Shown one piece after another: positions 11,560-22,245 of a stretch of DNA of 64,000 bases (position 1 is its first letter; the number at the start of each line of letters is the position of its first letter). Source of the DNA: Acanthosepion lycidas (lineage: Eukaryota > Mollusca > Cephalopoda > Sepiida > Sepiidae); assembly GCA_963932145.1 (NCBI GenBank), contig OZ010577.1:19158686-19222685 (forward strand), given 5' to 3'. The notes under the pieces are model-generated. The model searched no databases, was not told the origin of the DNA, and saw only the letters and a list, made by a program, of their open reading frames with translations. Both the position numbers and the translations under genes were made by a program.

Positions 11560-11645
11560 AATTAATTGATTTTTAATCTGTCAGATTTATTACTTCAAAT
11601 GTTATTTTTAGTGAACACCCGTATTTGAGTAGAACGGATTATGTT
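11560..11645 (+). repeat. dispersed repeat, unnamed
   Basis: TACTTCAAATGTTATTTTTA then AGTGAACACCCGTATTTGA closely resembles TGCTTCAAATCTTATTTTTA and AGTGGATACTCGTATTTGA near 42328-42375. Confidence 0.55.
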
Positions 11646-12112
11646 GGTCTCAAAAATAAAAATCCAATAATTCTCTTATGTTTTGGATACAAAACTGAGC
11701 AGATATGGTTTTTAAGAAAATCTGAATGAGTGAATGTGAATAAAGGCAAATAGAACCTTGCTTCATTTTAAAGCTCTCCATAACCAAGTGGTCTAAAACA
11801 GGTGTGTTAAACTGGCGACCCACTGGCTGCATACAGCCTTTTATATCCATCTTGGCAGCTCTCACAAAGGTTTCTATAGCTATGGTATATCAAGAATTTT
11901 GTCTATGTTGATAATGCAAATTATTAAAAACAATGAGATTTTTTTTCAATTGATATGATTAGATTGTTTATTCTACTTCAATGTTTTTTTTTGTTTTCGA
12001 ATGTCAGCGACTATTTTTAACTTCTGGTTAATCATGTGATCATCCTTGACAACTAAATAAGAAGAAATGTAAAGTGAAAATGTTCATAATTTTGTAATAT
12101 TTTGCCTTAAAA

Positions 12113-12403
12113 ATGTTGAATTCTACCCCATCTCATAAAAAAAGAAAATTATCTGAAGAAGGAAGTGTGTTTCAAGAACAGTGGGAATTACAGTACTTTT
12201 GTACGACTGTTAATGGAAAGATAAACTGTTTGATTTGCAACCACTGCATTGTGACATCAAAAGAATATAATATGAAAAGACATTATGAAACAAACCATCA
12301 ATCTTATTATAAATATGAAGATATGCATGTTTCAAAAGTGAAGGAATTCAAAGTTAACACACTAACAGAGTTGCTTTACAAAAATTCAGAAAGGCAATGT
12401 TAG
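12113..12403 (+). pseudogene. hAT transposase, N-terminal BED zinc-finger piece
   Basis: The ATG opens a 96-codon frame. Residues C39-x2-C42 and H57-x4-H62 form a BED-type finger (CLIC...HYETNH), preceded by a KKRK basic cluster that could act as a nuclear signal. The style resembles the ZBED5/GTF2IRD2-like hAT transposases found in many animals. The frame ends early, and the next part of the protein continues only in other frames. Confidence 0.8.
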
Positions 12404-12746
12404 TTCTGTTACTGCAAGCTTTGAACTCTGCAAATGATCACCATCAGTGGGAAATTTTACATTGAAGGAGATTTCATAAAGCGATGTCTTGTAAAAATAG
12501 CTGAAATTGTATGTCTAGAGAAGTCACACTTATTTCAAGACATTTCATTAAGCAGGAACTGAACAGATTGATGAAATGGCAGGTGATTTGAGTTGACAGT
12601 TGAAGACTTAACCATCAAGTTTTGAACATTTTTCTATTGCTCTGGATGAGAATGTTGACATAGATGGAAGAGTACAGCTTGCTGTTTTCATCAGGGCTTG
12701 TGACAATGAATTTCAAATTTATGCAGAACTAATTGAACTGATCCCA

Positions 12747-12980
12747 ATGCATGATACTACAATAAGCCAGGACATTTTTGAGAAAGTTGAACAGCTTCTC
12801 CGTGAGTATAGCCTTGATTTGAGTAAACTTGTGAGTTTATCTACTGATGGTGCTGTCAATATGGTTGGGAGACATAATGTTGTTGCTGCCAAGTTAGGTA
12901 CAAAAATAGAAAACATATATCCAGATTCAACATTCAAGCATTTTCACTGTATAATTCATCAAGTGAACTTAGATTTTTAA
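12747..12980 (+). pseudogene. hAT transposase, middle catalytic-region piece
   Basis: Reads ISQDIFEKVEQLLREYSLDL, SKLVSLSTDGAVNMVGRHN and FKHFHCIIHQ. STDGA...M is the conserved box around a catalytic aspartate in this hAT branch, and CIIHQ is the conserved block after it. The frame stops after DF. The region 12404-12746 holds the preceding part in disrupted frames. Confidence 0.75.
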
Positions 12981-13670
12981 ATTATATCATCTGTTGAGTT
13001 TTGTCACAAACACAGTAAACTATATCAGAGGTCATGCTCTGCATCACCATCAGTTTAGCCAATTATTGGAAGACATGAATAATCAGTTCACAAATGTCCC
13101 ATTCTACACAGAAGGTTGGTGGCTTTCATGTCACAAGATACTGAAAAGATGTTTTTTTATTGCAGCATGAAATTGTTATGTTATGAGATGAAGAGTCAAA
13201 GCCCAGATGAATTGAAAGATGAAAGCTGACTCCAAAATCTAGCTTTTTCAGTGGATATTACTAGCCAATTAAGTGACCTTAATTTGAAATTACAAGGTAA
13301 AAATAAGCTCATAACTCAGTTATATGATAATATCAAGTGTTTCATTGCTAAGTTAACTTTATTGAAGTCCCAGTTGTCACATGAAAACTTGATTCATTTT
13401 CCTATGTGCAAGGAGTTAAAAAAAAACTGCCAATACTGAGTCTGCATTTATTTTTGCTAAGTACAACAATTACCTGGAATTGCTGTCAAAGGAATTTCAG
13501 CAAAAATTTTGTGATTTTTCAACTTGTTAAGATCAGTTTGCATTATTCTCAGCACCATTCACTTTTGATGTTACTCAGGCAGAGGAAAGTCTACAGATGG
13601 AACTACTGGAAATGCAGACTGACTCAACACTTGAGGGAAAGTACCTAGAAGTAGGGGTACCCAGATTTTT

Positions 13671-13916
13671 TTGTACCTTCCTCAGACATTTAAGAACTTT
13701 AGAAAGTTTGCCAAAAAGATTATGGAGATGTTTGGTTCCACATTTGTTTGTGAGCAGTTATTTTCATTTATGAAGGCCACAAAAACGTCTCACAGAACCA
13801 AATTAACTGATGAACATTTGTCAACTTTGATCAAAATGGGATCTACACAGATATTCCAAACTGATATATCGAGAATAGTTTGTCTAAAGCGATGTCAATA
13901 TATCAGGGCAACATAA
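13671..13916 (+). pseudogene. hAT transposase, C-terminal dimerisation piece
   Basis: Reads FKNFRKFAKKIMEMFGSTFV, CEQLFSFMKATKTSHRTKLT, then DEHLSTLIKM. This is the hAT C-terminal dimerisation motif, with the conserved CEQ-FS-M and RTKLTDEHL blocks. It is the last coding piece before the right terminal repeat. Confidence 0.85.
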
Positions 13917-14082
13917 AAATGATTAAATTGTACTATCTTGTATTCTAAGTATTTTGTATTTAAAGTTTAGTTACCACTAGCTGTGATTAATGTAAAACTG
14001 TAAGCAGTTGTGGCCCTCGAGGCTACAGATAGGGACAATGCGGCCCGCCATATGCCCTGAGTTTGACATGCCTGATCTAAAG

Positions 14083-14475
14083 TATGGTGGTTTCTTCTAC
14101 AAAAGAAAATGCAAATTCAAATTCTACTGGAGGGCACACTTTCTTTCAAATAAACAGTGTTGGGCATTCTACTCAAATACAACCATGGAAAATTACGTTT
14201 GAAGTAATAAAAATGATGTATGTATGTTATACAATTCAGTTTAGAACAGAACTGCAAAGCTCCCTCAACACAGATAATTTATTTATAGTGGTGAGGGTTT
14301 GTGTAGAACTGATAACATAGAAAGGCATGATTTGAATTCAGAATTTTACTTCTCCTAGACTGACCTGCTATTTCATCTATAACAGGAGAAAAAATAGATT
14401 CATGCCTTTTCCAAGACATGACTAGAATTTAAGGCTGGTTTTCCACTTCCGCTTTCCACTATGATATCAGCTTAT

Positions 14476-14520
<45 letters not shown>

Positions 14521-14900
14521 AATTTAGTGTATTGGGCAACAGACCATTATTCAAACATATATCATTAAATATAACAAACAACAAATGTCTATTATATTTG
14601 ATCATGAGCCATTCTAAACTTCGTATAGTTGCTTTAATTTCAGGAGAAAATAAAGCCAAGAACCTGTGACATTGCAGATGACCAAACATCAGAATTGATG
14701 GTGCTTAGGGGGATTCTTTATCAGGTTGAAAATAATCTGTCATATCTATCACATTTGTTTATATCTATGAGGGGTTGCGGAAAAGTTTTCAGTCTAACCC
14801 ACTCCTCAAAACCTGATCAAATTACCAAACATCAGAATTAGAGGGAGGGGATATTCCTTAATCAAGTTGAGAAATTTTCATCACTCCCTCATTTCTCACT
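14083..14900. other. no gene seen; (TA)20 at 14479-14517
   Basis: Holds a TA run at 14479-14517. A weak local duplication of ACCAAACATCAGAATT appears at about 14679 and 14825, each followed by a GG..ATTC..TCAGGTTGA-like block. No coding frame. Confidence 0.5.
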
Positions 14901-15376
14901 ATTTACATTATTCGGACTATTGTCCTCATCTTTGTCGCCATATTTATTACAACGTTTCGTCCGTTGTACTCTCTGGCCTTCTTCAGGTTGTTGAACTGAA
15001 CCCTTTATTTCACTCACTGGGGTAGACCACATGCCATGTCTAATGGATTTCGGTTATCAGTTATCTCCTGTTAATTCACCTCTCCAAGTTCTCCACCACC
15101 TTAACCAGGTATTGAACTCACACACTTTGGGTCCTGTCACTTGATCAAACTAACGTCTTTATCCACTGTGCCATGTGTGGAGAGGGGAATTAACAGGAGA
15201 TAAATGATAACTGATATTCGTGGCACATGGAACTAGAACAGTCTACCCCAGTGAGCGAAATAAAGGATTCAGTTCGACATTTCAACCACCTGAAAGAGGC
15301 CGGAGTGTACAACAGCCGAAACGTAATAAATATGGCGACAAAGATGAGGACAATAGTCCGAATAATGTAAATAGTG
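14901..15376 (-). mobile_element. fold-back SINE: tRNA-headed copy plus inverted truncated copy
   Basis: 14901-15178 is a reverse-strand SINE with head CACAGTGGATAAAGACG, B-box-like GTGAGTTCAATACCTGG, body CTGAAGAAGGCC and tail GACAAAGATGAGGACAATAG. 15179-15376 is the same body and tail on the forward strand, without the head (GGGAATTAACAGGAGATAAA, GCCGAAACG, GACAAAGATGAGGACAATAG). The two copies meet head-side to head-side, so body and tail form long inverted arms. Confidence 0.85.
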
Positions 15377-15544
15377 TATATAATACCTCATCTCAGAAAT
15401 ATAAACAGATCCCTCATTTCTATTGGCCTATTTCAGTCTGTTTTACTGTGTTGCTAAGAAAGTAAAATTGTATTATGAGACAATAAAAACCAGCCCAGAT
15501 ACAATGAAAGTAAATTTTATTTATCAAAAAGATAATCATGATTC

Positions 15545-15605
15545 AGATTAGTTGCAGTTCGACTAATATTAGACATTAGTCCGACTATAAATAATGTAAA
15601 TAATA
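15545..15605 (+). mobile_element. SINE tail-like fragment
   Basis: ACATTAGTCCGACTATAAAT then AATGTAAATAAT matches the extreme 3' end of the tRNA-headed SINE family. Confidence 0.5.
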
Positions 15606-15639
15606 ATAATTCCTTATTCCAGAAATTCAGACAAGTAAG

Positions 15640-16300
15640 AGGAGGATCATTATTGGCAATGACAGGCTCTCAGTATGGAACCAATTCTTTTATTTGTTGT
15701 TAAAAGTAACTGAGGAAAAAGTAACTAGCAATGAAAAATGGATTTTTTATAAGAATCAAAATCAAAATCATGAGACTGAGTGTTGTCTGTAACATTTCAA
15801 TCGAAATGGAATCTCCAAAATAAAAAATGGTTCTCTGTGTATTTAAATGGAATTCTTTATAATGATTTTCTGAAACTTGCTACTGTGGAATACAACAGTG
15901 AACAATTGGTTTATTTAAATAATGTATTGAGAGAGAGAACGAGAAAAAATTCTAGACAAGGAAGTCATTTGGTAATTTTTCTGCATGAAAGTGCATGTCC
16001 TCATGTTGCAAATGTGATGCAGCAAAGAGCAGGAATTGAGACGTTCTTCTGCATTTGATTTATTGACCTGGCACTTCACATTATCTCTTGGTTTTTTCTC
16101 CAAGCCACACTTCCTCAGTCATCTTAAAAAAAAAAAAAAAAAACAAGATACAAGATATAGAAAAAAATTTAAAATCAAAATCTGTTATAATGAAATACAC
16201 AAGTTAGCAGAAGGATATCGGATACCAGGGAAAATATGTTGATGACTGAATGACAATGTTATGAATTTATGTGAAAAAAAAGACAATAAAAACAAAAGAT
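15640..16300 (+). pseudogene. mariner (Mos1-like) transposase relic
   Basis: Frames read TSNEKWIFYKNQ (family: TGDEKWI), then NGILYNDFLKLATVEYNSEQ, LVYLNNVLRERTRKNSRQGS, HLVIFLHESACPHVANVM (family: LLHDNARPHVA) and a decayed C-terminus ending KLAEGYRIPGKIC. The first two catalytic aspartates are replaced by N and E. Frame shifts and a poly-A tract at 16125-16142 break it further. Terminal repeats were not found. Confidence 0.75.
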
Positions 16301-16630
16301 TTTATATCAATATAATCAATAATCATCATATATAAAAACTGCATAACATCAAATTATTGTTATTGTTATTTGCAAATATGTCACAAATGTCTGGCTTTTT
16401 CTCATCATTTATGAATGCATAATGGTGAGATTCACCATTTCCATACACAGGACGCATTTGGTATTCATCAACTGAACAATTAATGTTACCAACAGTTAAA
16501 ATTTCTAAAATATTTCTCTTAAAACAGTTTTTCAGGAAATTAAATTTCGCAATTTCATTTTTATTGTCCTTTCTAGTATTAACGGAAGTTTCCTTCCTAA
16601 ACTTCTGTTTAAGGTAGTGTGAAATATTGG
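16301..16630. other. AT-rich stretch, no gene seen
   Basis: No recognisable coding or repeat signal. Confidence 0.4.
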
Positions 16631-16634
16631 TTAT

Positions 16635-16760
16635 ATCATTATTTTCCCTTCTAGTTACATGTGTAATCTATTTTAGTTGTTGTTTTTGTTATTTAGTAAA
16701 AACTCTTTGTGATTTTGTAAAGTCAGTCTTTGATATCAGATGAAGAATTGTTTTTAGGAC
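16635..16760 (+). repeat. dispersed repeat, unnamed (copy 2)
   Basis: Pairs with 4515-4640 in the same orientation: ATCATTATTTTCCCTTCTAG, ATTTTAGTTGTTG, GTTATTTAG and TTTGTAAAGTC. Confidence 0.45.
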
Positions 16761-17595
16761 CTTAATAGATTCATTCATTTCTAACCATTGATCTCAAATG
16801 TGTAATACAAGATAGTAGACAAAAGAAATCCAAGAGAACAATTAAGAAAGATAATCTGTGATAAAGAGATGCTATGTCATGTTGCCTTAATACACTAACA
16901 TGCTGCAAATCCTGGGACACTTGCCTAATATTGTGCAGGAACCTCTCAAGCCTGGCAAAGTGCAGTAACACAACATGGAATCAGTTCCATAATTGGTCAG
17001 GAGACCTCTAGAGAGATGATGAGCCTCGCCATCTTTATAGCTAACCACAGCTCCTTGATTTGTAGATACAGGATCTTGCATGAAAACAGACTATCCTACT
17101 ATGCCTCATAAATGCTTAGGGTTCTTTTTGAGAAAACATTCTAGCCACCACCATTCATCAAAAGTCTCCTCAAAATCAGTTCCAGATAACTTGGTCTTGA
17201 TAACAGAGTGCGGTATCCTGCTTGAATAACTTATTGTTGTAGGAATACATGGAATTTATAAATGGATAAAATGTTCACAAAGCTGTGTATAATGTTATGG
17301 TCATCGGTCAGTGGTGTGTTTTGGCAGAGCTAAACCATGATATATAAAAAAAATCTTATACCATTATGGCACCACCACAACCAGCAGCCTTCATAGTACT
17401 TTGTTGACATGGTCTCGTGGTCTTCTTTACTATGCCTGAATCCTACCATTGACCCAAAATAACTAGAACTATGGCTCATCAGGCTATATCAGTCCTCCTG
17501 GGTCAAATTAGTTACATCACAAACCCAGATGGGCTGTTCAGTGTTGTGGTCTTAGTAGATCTTCTGCTTCTATATCTTATGAAAGTTAAAGAATG
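16761..17595. other. unassigned, possible old retroelement
   Basis: The reverse strand at about 16770-17080 has two overlapping frames that look partly protein-like (LHFARLERFLHNIRQVSQDL; GEAHHLSRGLLTNYGTDS), but no family was recognised. 17330-17595 shows moderate GC and no clear frame. This could be the decayed upstream part of the RTE LINE that begins to be readable at 17600. Confidence 0.3.
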
Positions 17596-17599
17596 CTGA

Positions 17600-17745
17600 A
17601 CTCATACTGGGAGCAAATTGTCTGCATATAGATAGAAAATGGATTCAGCAAATACACAAAAACTAGAAAAGGGAGTAAGACCAGGATGTGCCTACTCACC
17701 TGACTTATTCAACCTTTACAATGAGGGGATTCTAAGAGAATTATA
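17600..17745 (+). mobile_element. RTE LINE reverse transcriptase, upstream piece
   Basis: Reads KGVRPGCAYSPDLFNLYNEG then ILREL, equivalent to the GVRQGCVLSPDLFNLY box of RTE-type reverse transcriptases. It ends at TCTAAGAGAATTATA (17731-17745), which is repeated at 18347-18361 after a 0.6 kb insertion. The RT frame resumes beyond it. Confidence 0.75.
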
Positions 17746-18346
17746 CCGTCCTGGGTAAGACAATAAACTACATCCAAAAGCAAGGCCTCTGATCAGAAGA
17801 TTTTGAGGAGCATGGAACCACCTCTTAATTGCTGGTGTTCCCAGGTCCACCCTGACTTGGGGTAGTAGCACCTGTTAGGGTCCCAGCTATAGGCAAATAG
17901 TTAACCCCCAAACTGGGGTCAAAACACTATGTAAATGTAAAAATAGGTTTTAATACCAGAAATAATTTGTAAAAAATATTTATTACCAGCAATACATTTC
18001 TGGAAAAAAAAAAGATATTACCAGCTATACATTTTTGAAGAAAAATATTACCAGAAATAAAAATTTTGTTGGCATTAAATAACCCATTGAGGTTGATATG
18101 CTGTAAACCAAACCAAAAAAAACTTTGTAAAAAATTATTACCAGAAATGAATTTTTGAAGAAAAAGAAAACTATTACCAGCAATATGTTTTTGAAAAAAA
18201 AATATTACCAGCAATACATTTTTTTTAAATAATATTACCAGAAATAGATTTTTGACAAAACGAAATATTACCAGGAAAAAATAAATAAATAACCCATTGA
18301 GGTTGATATGCTGTAAACCAAACCAAACCAAACCAAACCAAACCAA
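17746..18346 (+). mobile_element. 601-bp retroposed insertion with 15-bp target duplication
   Basis: It interrupts the RTE LINE and is flanked by perfect 15-bp direct repeats TCTAAGAGAATTATA. The 5' part (CTGGGTAAGACAATAAACTA...GGGTCCCAGC) recurs in reverse at 50400-50550. The middle (about 17950-18270) is a degenerate tandem array of TTTTTGAAGAAAAATATTAC plus CAG-AATA units. The 3' block GTTGATATGCTGTAAACC appears twice (about 18077 and 18301) and ends in an (AACCA)n tail. Tail and target duplication indicate retroposition. No tRNA or 5S head was recognised. Confidence 0.8.
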
Positions 18347-19190
18347 TCTAAGAGAATTATAAGTCCTACCAGAATTCATTATTGGTGACCGCAATCTTAA
18401 CAAAATTAGATATACAGATGACACAGTGTTGATAGCAGATGCAGAAAGGAAAATACTAAAACACATATAGAAGGTAGTGAAGGAAAGCAAGAAGAAAGGA
18501 TTAAACATCAATTGTAAGAAGATAGAATGCATGGTTGTCAGCAAAAGGAACAGCCCGATGTGCAAATTGCAAATTAGGGATACCAAAATCAAGCCAGTGC
18601 AAAATTTAAATATCTAGAAAGTGTTTTAACAGAGGATGGAAAAGGCAACAACAAAATTCAAAGGTGCATTGGGATAGTGAAAGATACCTTCCAAAATCTA
18701 AGCAAAGTATTAAGAAACAGGGAAATCACATTAGAAACAAAGAAAAGAGTACTTAACTGTTATTAGTTCTCCTATATGAAAATGAAAGCTGAAAAATCTC
18801 CTCACATATTTAGAAGAGATTTGAAGCAACAGAAATGTGGTTCTACAGAAGAATGCTGAGAATCCCATAGACTGAACATGTGAGCAATGAGGAAGTTTTA
18901 GAGAAAATGAAAACAACAAGTGAACTTACACTTAACATTAGATACAGACACTTGAAATTTCTAGGGAATTTAATGAGGAAAGATGGCTTGGAAAATTTGA
19001 CACTCAAAGAACATATTGAAAACAAGACGGACAGAGGAAAGCAGTGCATAACCTATCTAGCAATGTTGTATAAATTGGTGGCAGGACAGGAATTAAGACA
19101 GACAACAAAATGACAAAATTTACCAATGCCTACCATGGAAATTGTAAAGAGCTATGATTGCCCATGTCCTGAAGTTAAATATATATAATA
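18347..19190 (+). mobile_element. RTE LINE reverse transcriptase, catalytic and C-terminal part (copy 2)
   Basis: Begins again with LREL-equivalent sequence, then IRYTDDTVLIADAERK (YADD box with A to T), KKKGLNINCKKIECMVVSKR, KIQRCIGIVKDTFQNLSKVL, ITLETKKRVLNCY, and, after shifts, HVSNEEVLEKM, KFLGNLMRKDGLENL and GKQCITYLAML. Order and motifs match RTE-type endonuclease/RT proteins. The 3' end has the family's GCCCATGTCCTGAAG block. Stops and shifts make it non-functional. Confidence 0.85.
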
Positions 19191-19194
19191 AAAT

Positions 19195-19540
19195 ATAATC
19201 ATACAGTCAATTTGCCATTTCTTTATTGTTATTCCTGCAAACTATTGGTTAGGTCCTCTCTTGGTACCACAAACCTGTCCTTTGAATGGGGTTAATATCA
19301 ATTCGGTAAATAGATATGTGGCCATGTCAAAATTAAAAAAATTTACTCTCAGATGATCACTACTGTATTGAGATTGATTGTCATTGTGTGTCTTATAAAT
19401 GCAGCCTTGTGTCAGACTTAACTCAGCATATTAATATATTAAATAAAAAAACGCACAATAAAAATGTAACTTCGAACAAATATATGAGCAAAAAATTGAT
19501 GGGTAAATTTTGACTAACAATATTTAACACGTTTAATTAT
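19195..19540. other. AT-rich, possible 5S-SINE tail at 19410-19440
   Basis: GCCTTGTGTCAGACTTAACT at about 19412 resembles the tail of the 5S-derived SINE family. Nothing else is seen. Confidence 0.35.
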
Positions 19541-19544
19541 ATGC

Positions 19545-20080
19545 ACATTGGAATAGCGAATGGTGCTTTTCCAAAGCTAAGTGGAGCATTAAGAAACAGG
19601 AAAATTTCATTAGAAACAAAGAAAAGAGTACTTAATTGTTATTAGTTTTCATATATGAAAAAGAATGCTGAAAAATCTCTTCACGGATTTAAAAGCGACT
19701 TGAAGCAGCAGAAATGTGCTTTTATAGAAGAATGTCAACATGGACTGAACATGTGAAAATGACAAAGTTTTAGAGAAAATGAAAACAAAAAGTACACTTA
19801 TATATAGCATCAGAAAGAGATAGCTGAAATTTCTAGGGCACATAATGAGGAAAGAGAGCTTAGAAAATTTGACACTCACCAGGCATATTGAAGGCAAGAG
19901 GAAAGCAGCGTATAAACCTATCTAATGAACTTATTTAAGTGGTTGGCAAAAAATAATAAAAAATAATAAAAAGAAAAAAATTTACTAAGACCTAAAAAAA
20001 ATAGCAGGGATATGTGGACAGCCATGAGGGTGCATATTCTGAAGGGACATGGCACATGAAAGAACTGCTCTGCTATATAT
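19545..20080 (+). mobile_element. RTE LINE fragment (copy 3)
   Basis: Tracks copy 2 block by block: CATTGGAATAGCGAATGGTG (IGIAN), AAACAAAGAAAAGAGTACTT (TKKRVL), LKFLGHIMRKESLENLTLTR-like sequence near 19826-19885, and a CATTCTGAAGGGACATGGCA-type 3' end near 20035. It is 5'-truncated, with stops, in the same orientation and about 350 bp downstream of copy 2. Confidence 0.75.
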
Positions 20081-20084
20081 ATGT

Positions 20085-20925
20085 GTGTTACCTCCTGCAT
20101 TGTATATGAACTGGATTTGAGCCAGCGTCAGTTCTTTCTTTTCATAGTTCTATCCAGAGACCTTTGGTCATGATCATCAAGGAGCTGTATTCAGTCACTG
20201 CATTGTGTCTGTATTAGGCAGTAATGCCTTCCATCAGGTATTCACAGTAAACACGTAACATGGTAGCTCAAGGTATATTAAATGTCCTCAAAGTTTCAGA
20301 AATGGAACTTTATATCCATTTTTATTGTGCCCTACTTAAACCTCATTAATTTATATTGACTTGCCCAGAACAGCCTAGAGTAACTCATCAAATTTCAGAG
20401 CATGATTGATATGGGTCTAGGCATTTTCATAATGGCTACGTAAAGTGATAGCACCTTTTATTAGTTTTACTTATTGTCATCCCGTCACTTTTGGCACGCC
20501 AATGTAAACAAAGACAGATTACAGTGATTACAAATATTGAAATATATTTTGAGAGTTTTTGATTAAATAACTACTCACTGTTAAAATCACTTTCAGATTC
20601 CTCTTATAGATGTTCAGCTATTCCTTGAAAAGTGGACAAAAGGACAAACTTAATTACAATATATTGTATCCTGTCATATTTGTCTTTTGTCATTGAAGAA
20701 TATAGTGAAAAATCACTTCCTGTTGCATGATGGTAAGCATTTTTGTTTCCAAACCACTGTGGTATGAGTTCAATCCTCATTAAATGTTTCACTTCTTTTT
20801 AATACTGAGTTAAACTTTGTGAAAAAGTAAAAAGATGCCTCAGTGCTCATGAGCTCAATCCTCACTGATGTTTGAATTTTCATGGCCTTGTACCATTCAT
20901 TGATCTCAAGAGACCATGGATCTGA
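20085..20925. other. no gene seen; tRNA-like B box at about 20760
   Basis: At about 20730-20785, GATGGTAAGCATTTTTG and TGGTATGAGTTCAATCCTCA resemble the A- and B-box parts of a tRNA-derived SINE head, and GAGCTCAATCCTCA recurs near 20850. The similarity is weak and no body is recognised. Confidence 0.35.
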
Positions 20926-20929
20926 ACTC

Positions 20930-21262
20930 AAAGAGTTATGTCTCATTTGCCAATGGTTGCACAGTATCTGTTATGTACAGGCCCACATAGAAGTGCCAGT
21001 CTCGATCATAATGAATGTGTGAAAACACTCTCCTCCAATGTTGTTGTGTTGATTTCTTTCCTTTGAGCATTTTTCTCCCTGCTGGCAAATCATTATTTCT
21101 TCTCTACTCATTCAAGCCCTTGGTGTAAAACATGTCTACAATGTTGGTGATCATTGGTAATGTCTTCCTGCCTCTTAATATCCATGACCACCATCCTCAT
21201 GTCCATTTTGTAAATGTCCTTGAAGTAAAGATGAGGTCGCCCTCTTGCCAGTGGTTAGTTTC
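20930..21262 (-). mobile_element. LINE C-terminal fragment of a third family
   Basis: The reverse strand reads GRPHLYFKDIYKMDM then VVMDIKRQEDITNDH, a decayed form of the RPLLRYKDVCKRDM...WEDLA.DR block found at the C-terminus of some LINE proteins. Further on, YDRDWHFYVGLY resembles the CDRDCHSRIGLYSH finger that ends those proteins, with cysteines lost. Frames are broken. Confidence 0.5.
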
Positions 21263-21289
21263 TTGTACAGAAGGACCCTTCAAAATCCT

Positions 21290-21610
21290 CTCATCAGTAG
21301 ACTGTTGCTTCCTGTGTTTTGCTATCATGGTGAGATGATGCTGGAGTGTCCTCTCCAGAGTGGAGGTCTGGGCAGGGTTTTATGAGAGATCGGTGGTTGC
21401 CCATGCAGCACGTTTCCCCTGACCATGCCACCGATGTTGTCCAAGAGAAAGAAAGAGCCCAATACAACTTAGGACCAGCGTCATCGCAGGAGTTGCCAGA
21501 GTGAAGTTGAACATAACATCGAACTGTCTTAGAGACTCCGGCTCCAGATTTATCGTCAGGGTTTACTCTCAAAGCCTTTCGCATGATTGGGTATGGCCGC
21601 AAGGCAGTGA
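21290..21610 (-). other. GC-richer block with open frame, unrecognised
   Basis: Distinctly richer in GC and CpG than its surroundings. The reverse strand is open for 102 codons (starts MRPYPIMRKALRVNPDDKSG, contains WSGETCCMGNHRSLIKPCPD). I do not recognise the product. The sharp edges suggest a mobile or recently inserted repeat rather than a host exon. No splice or poly-A signal was convincing. Confidence 0.35.
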
Positions 21611-22245
21611 AGATTTAAAATCTGAGTTTTCCGTCTCTTGAACTGAACTAAAAAAATTCATATAAACTAGATACTTACTTATTTGTTATTTCTTCCATTG
21701 ACCTCTTATGCTAGAGGGCATTTCTCAAATCTGGATAGAATGTAGACCCTCACCATTTAAAATATTGATACTTTACAATATCTAATGAGCTGGTCTCATA
21801 GAACATTTCTGCTGTTGAGGTAGAGGCCATGTTTCAAGGATCACTAGACAACAGACTTTTCTATAAACATGTTTGGTAACTGTGTAAGCCACATTAACCT
21901 TCACTATTTTCAACATCATCTCTTGGAAAGACATTACAGAGGATAACATTTCACCTTTGAGCTAACTGAGGCTTCAGACATTTTTGAAATGTATTCTGCA
22001 GTATGTCATTGCAGTTTTACAAGGGTTGATTTCAGCTGAAAAGATTTTGCACAATTAATGACCTGATCTATCAGATACAGCAATCATTAACAAGAATTGC
22101 AATATAGTCTATATTCCAACCTCATCTGTTGCATTCACTTTCATATCAAAGCACATGAGAAATGGATAAATCCACCTCTTCTCCAATCATCTCTGGTTAA
22201 TTGCCAGCATAGACTGCATTCTCTAGCCTTGGCTAGCAGCCATCC
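21611..22245. other. no gene seen
   Basis: Mixed-composition sequence without recognisable coding frames or repeats. Confidence 0.35.

Larger units (their letters stand above)
11799..14074 (+). mobile_element. hAT DNA transposon, near full length, transposase decayed
   Basis: The ends are imperfect terminal inverted repeats: left CAGGTGTGTTAAACTGG, right the complement of CAGGCATGTCAAACTCAGGG. Both are typical of hAT elements. Flanking 8-mers GTCTAAAA (11791-11798) and ATCTAAAG (14075-14082) share the core TCTAAA, as expected of an old 8-bp target duplication. Inside, the transposase runs in order: BED finger, a middle domain with SLSTDGAVNMVG, and a C-terminal dimerisation domain. Several frame changes and stops separate the open pieces. 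Length is 2276 bp. Confidence 0.9.

Noticed and set aside
10120-14100. A domesticated ZBED-type host gene instead of a transposon
   Set aside because: Terminal repeats, target duplication and several breaks in the frame show a dead hAT element.
14901-15376. Long terminal repeats or a retrovirus-like element
   Set aside because: The paired copies are inverted, not direct, and no gag/pol/env-like coding lies between or near them. No LTR element was recognised anywhere in the window.
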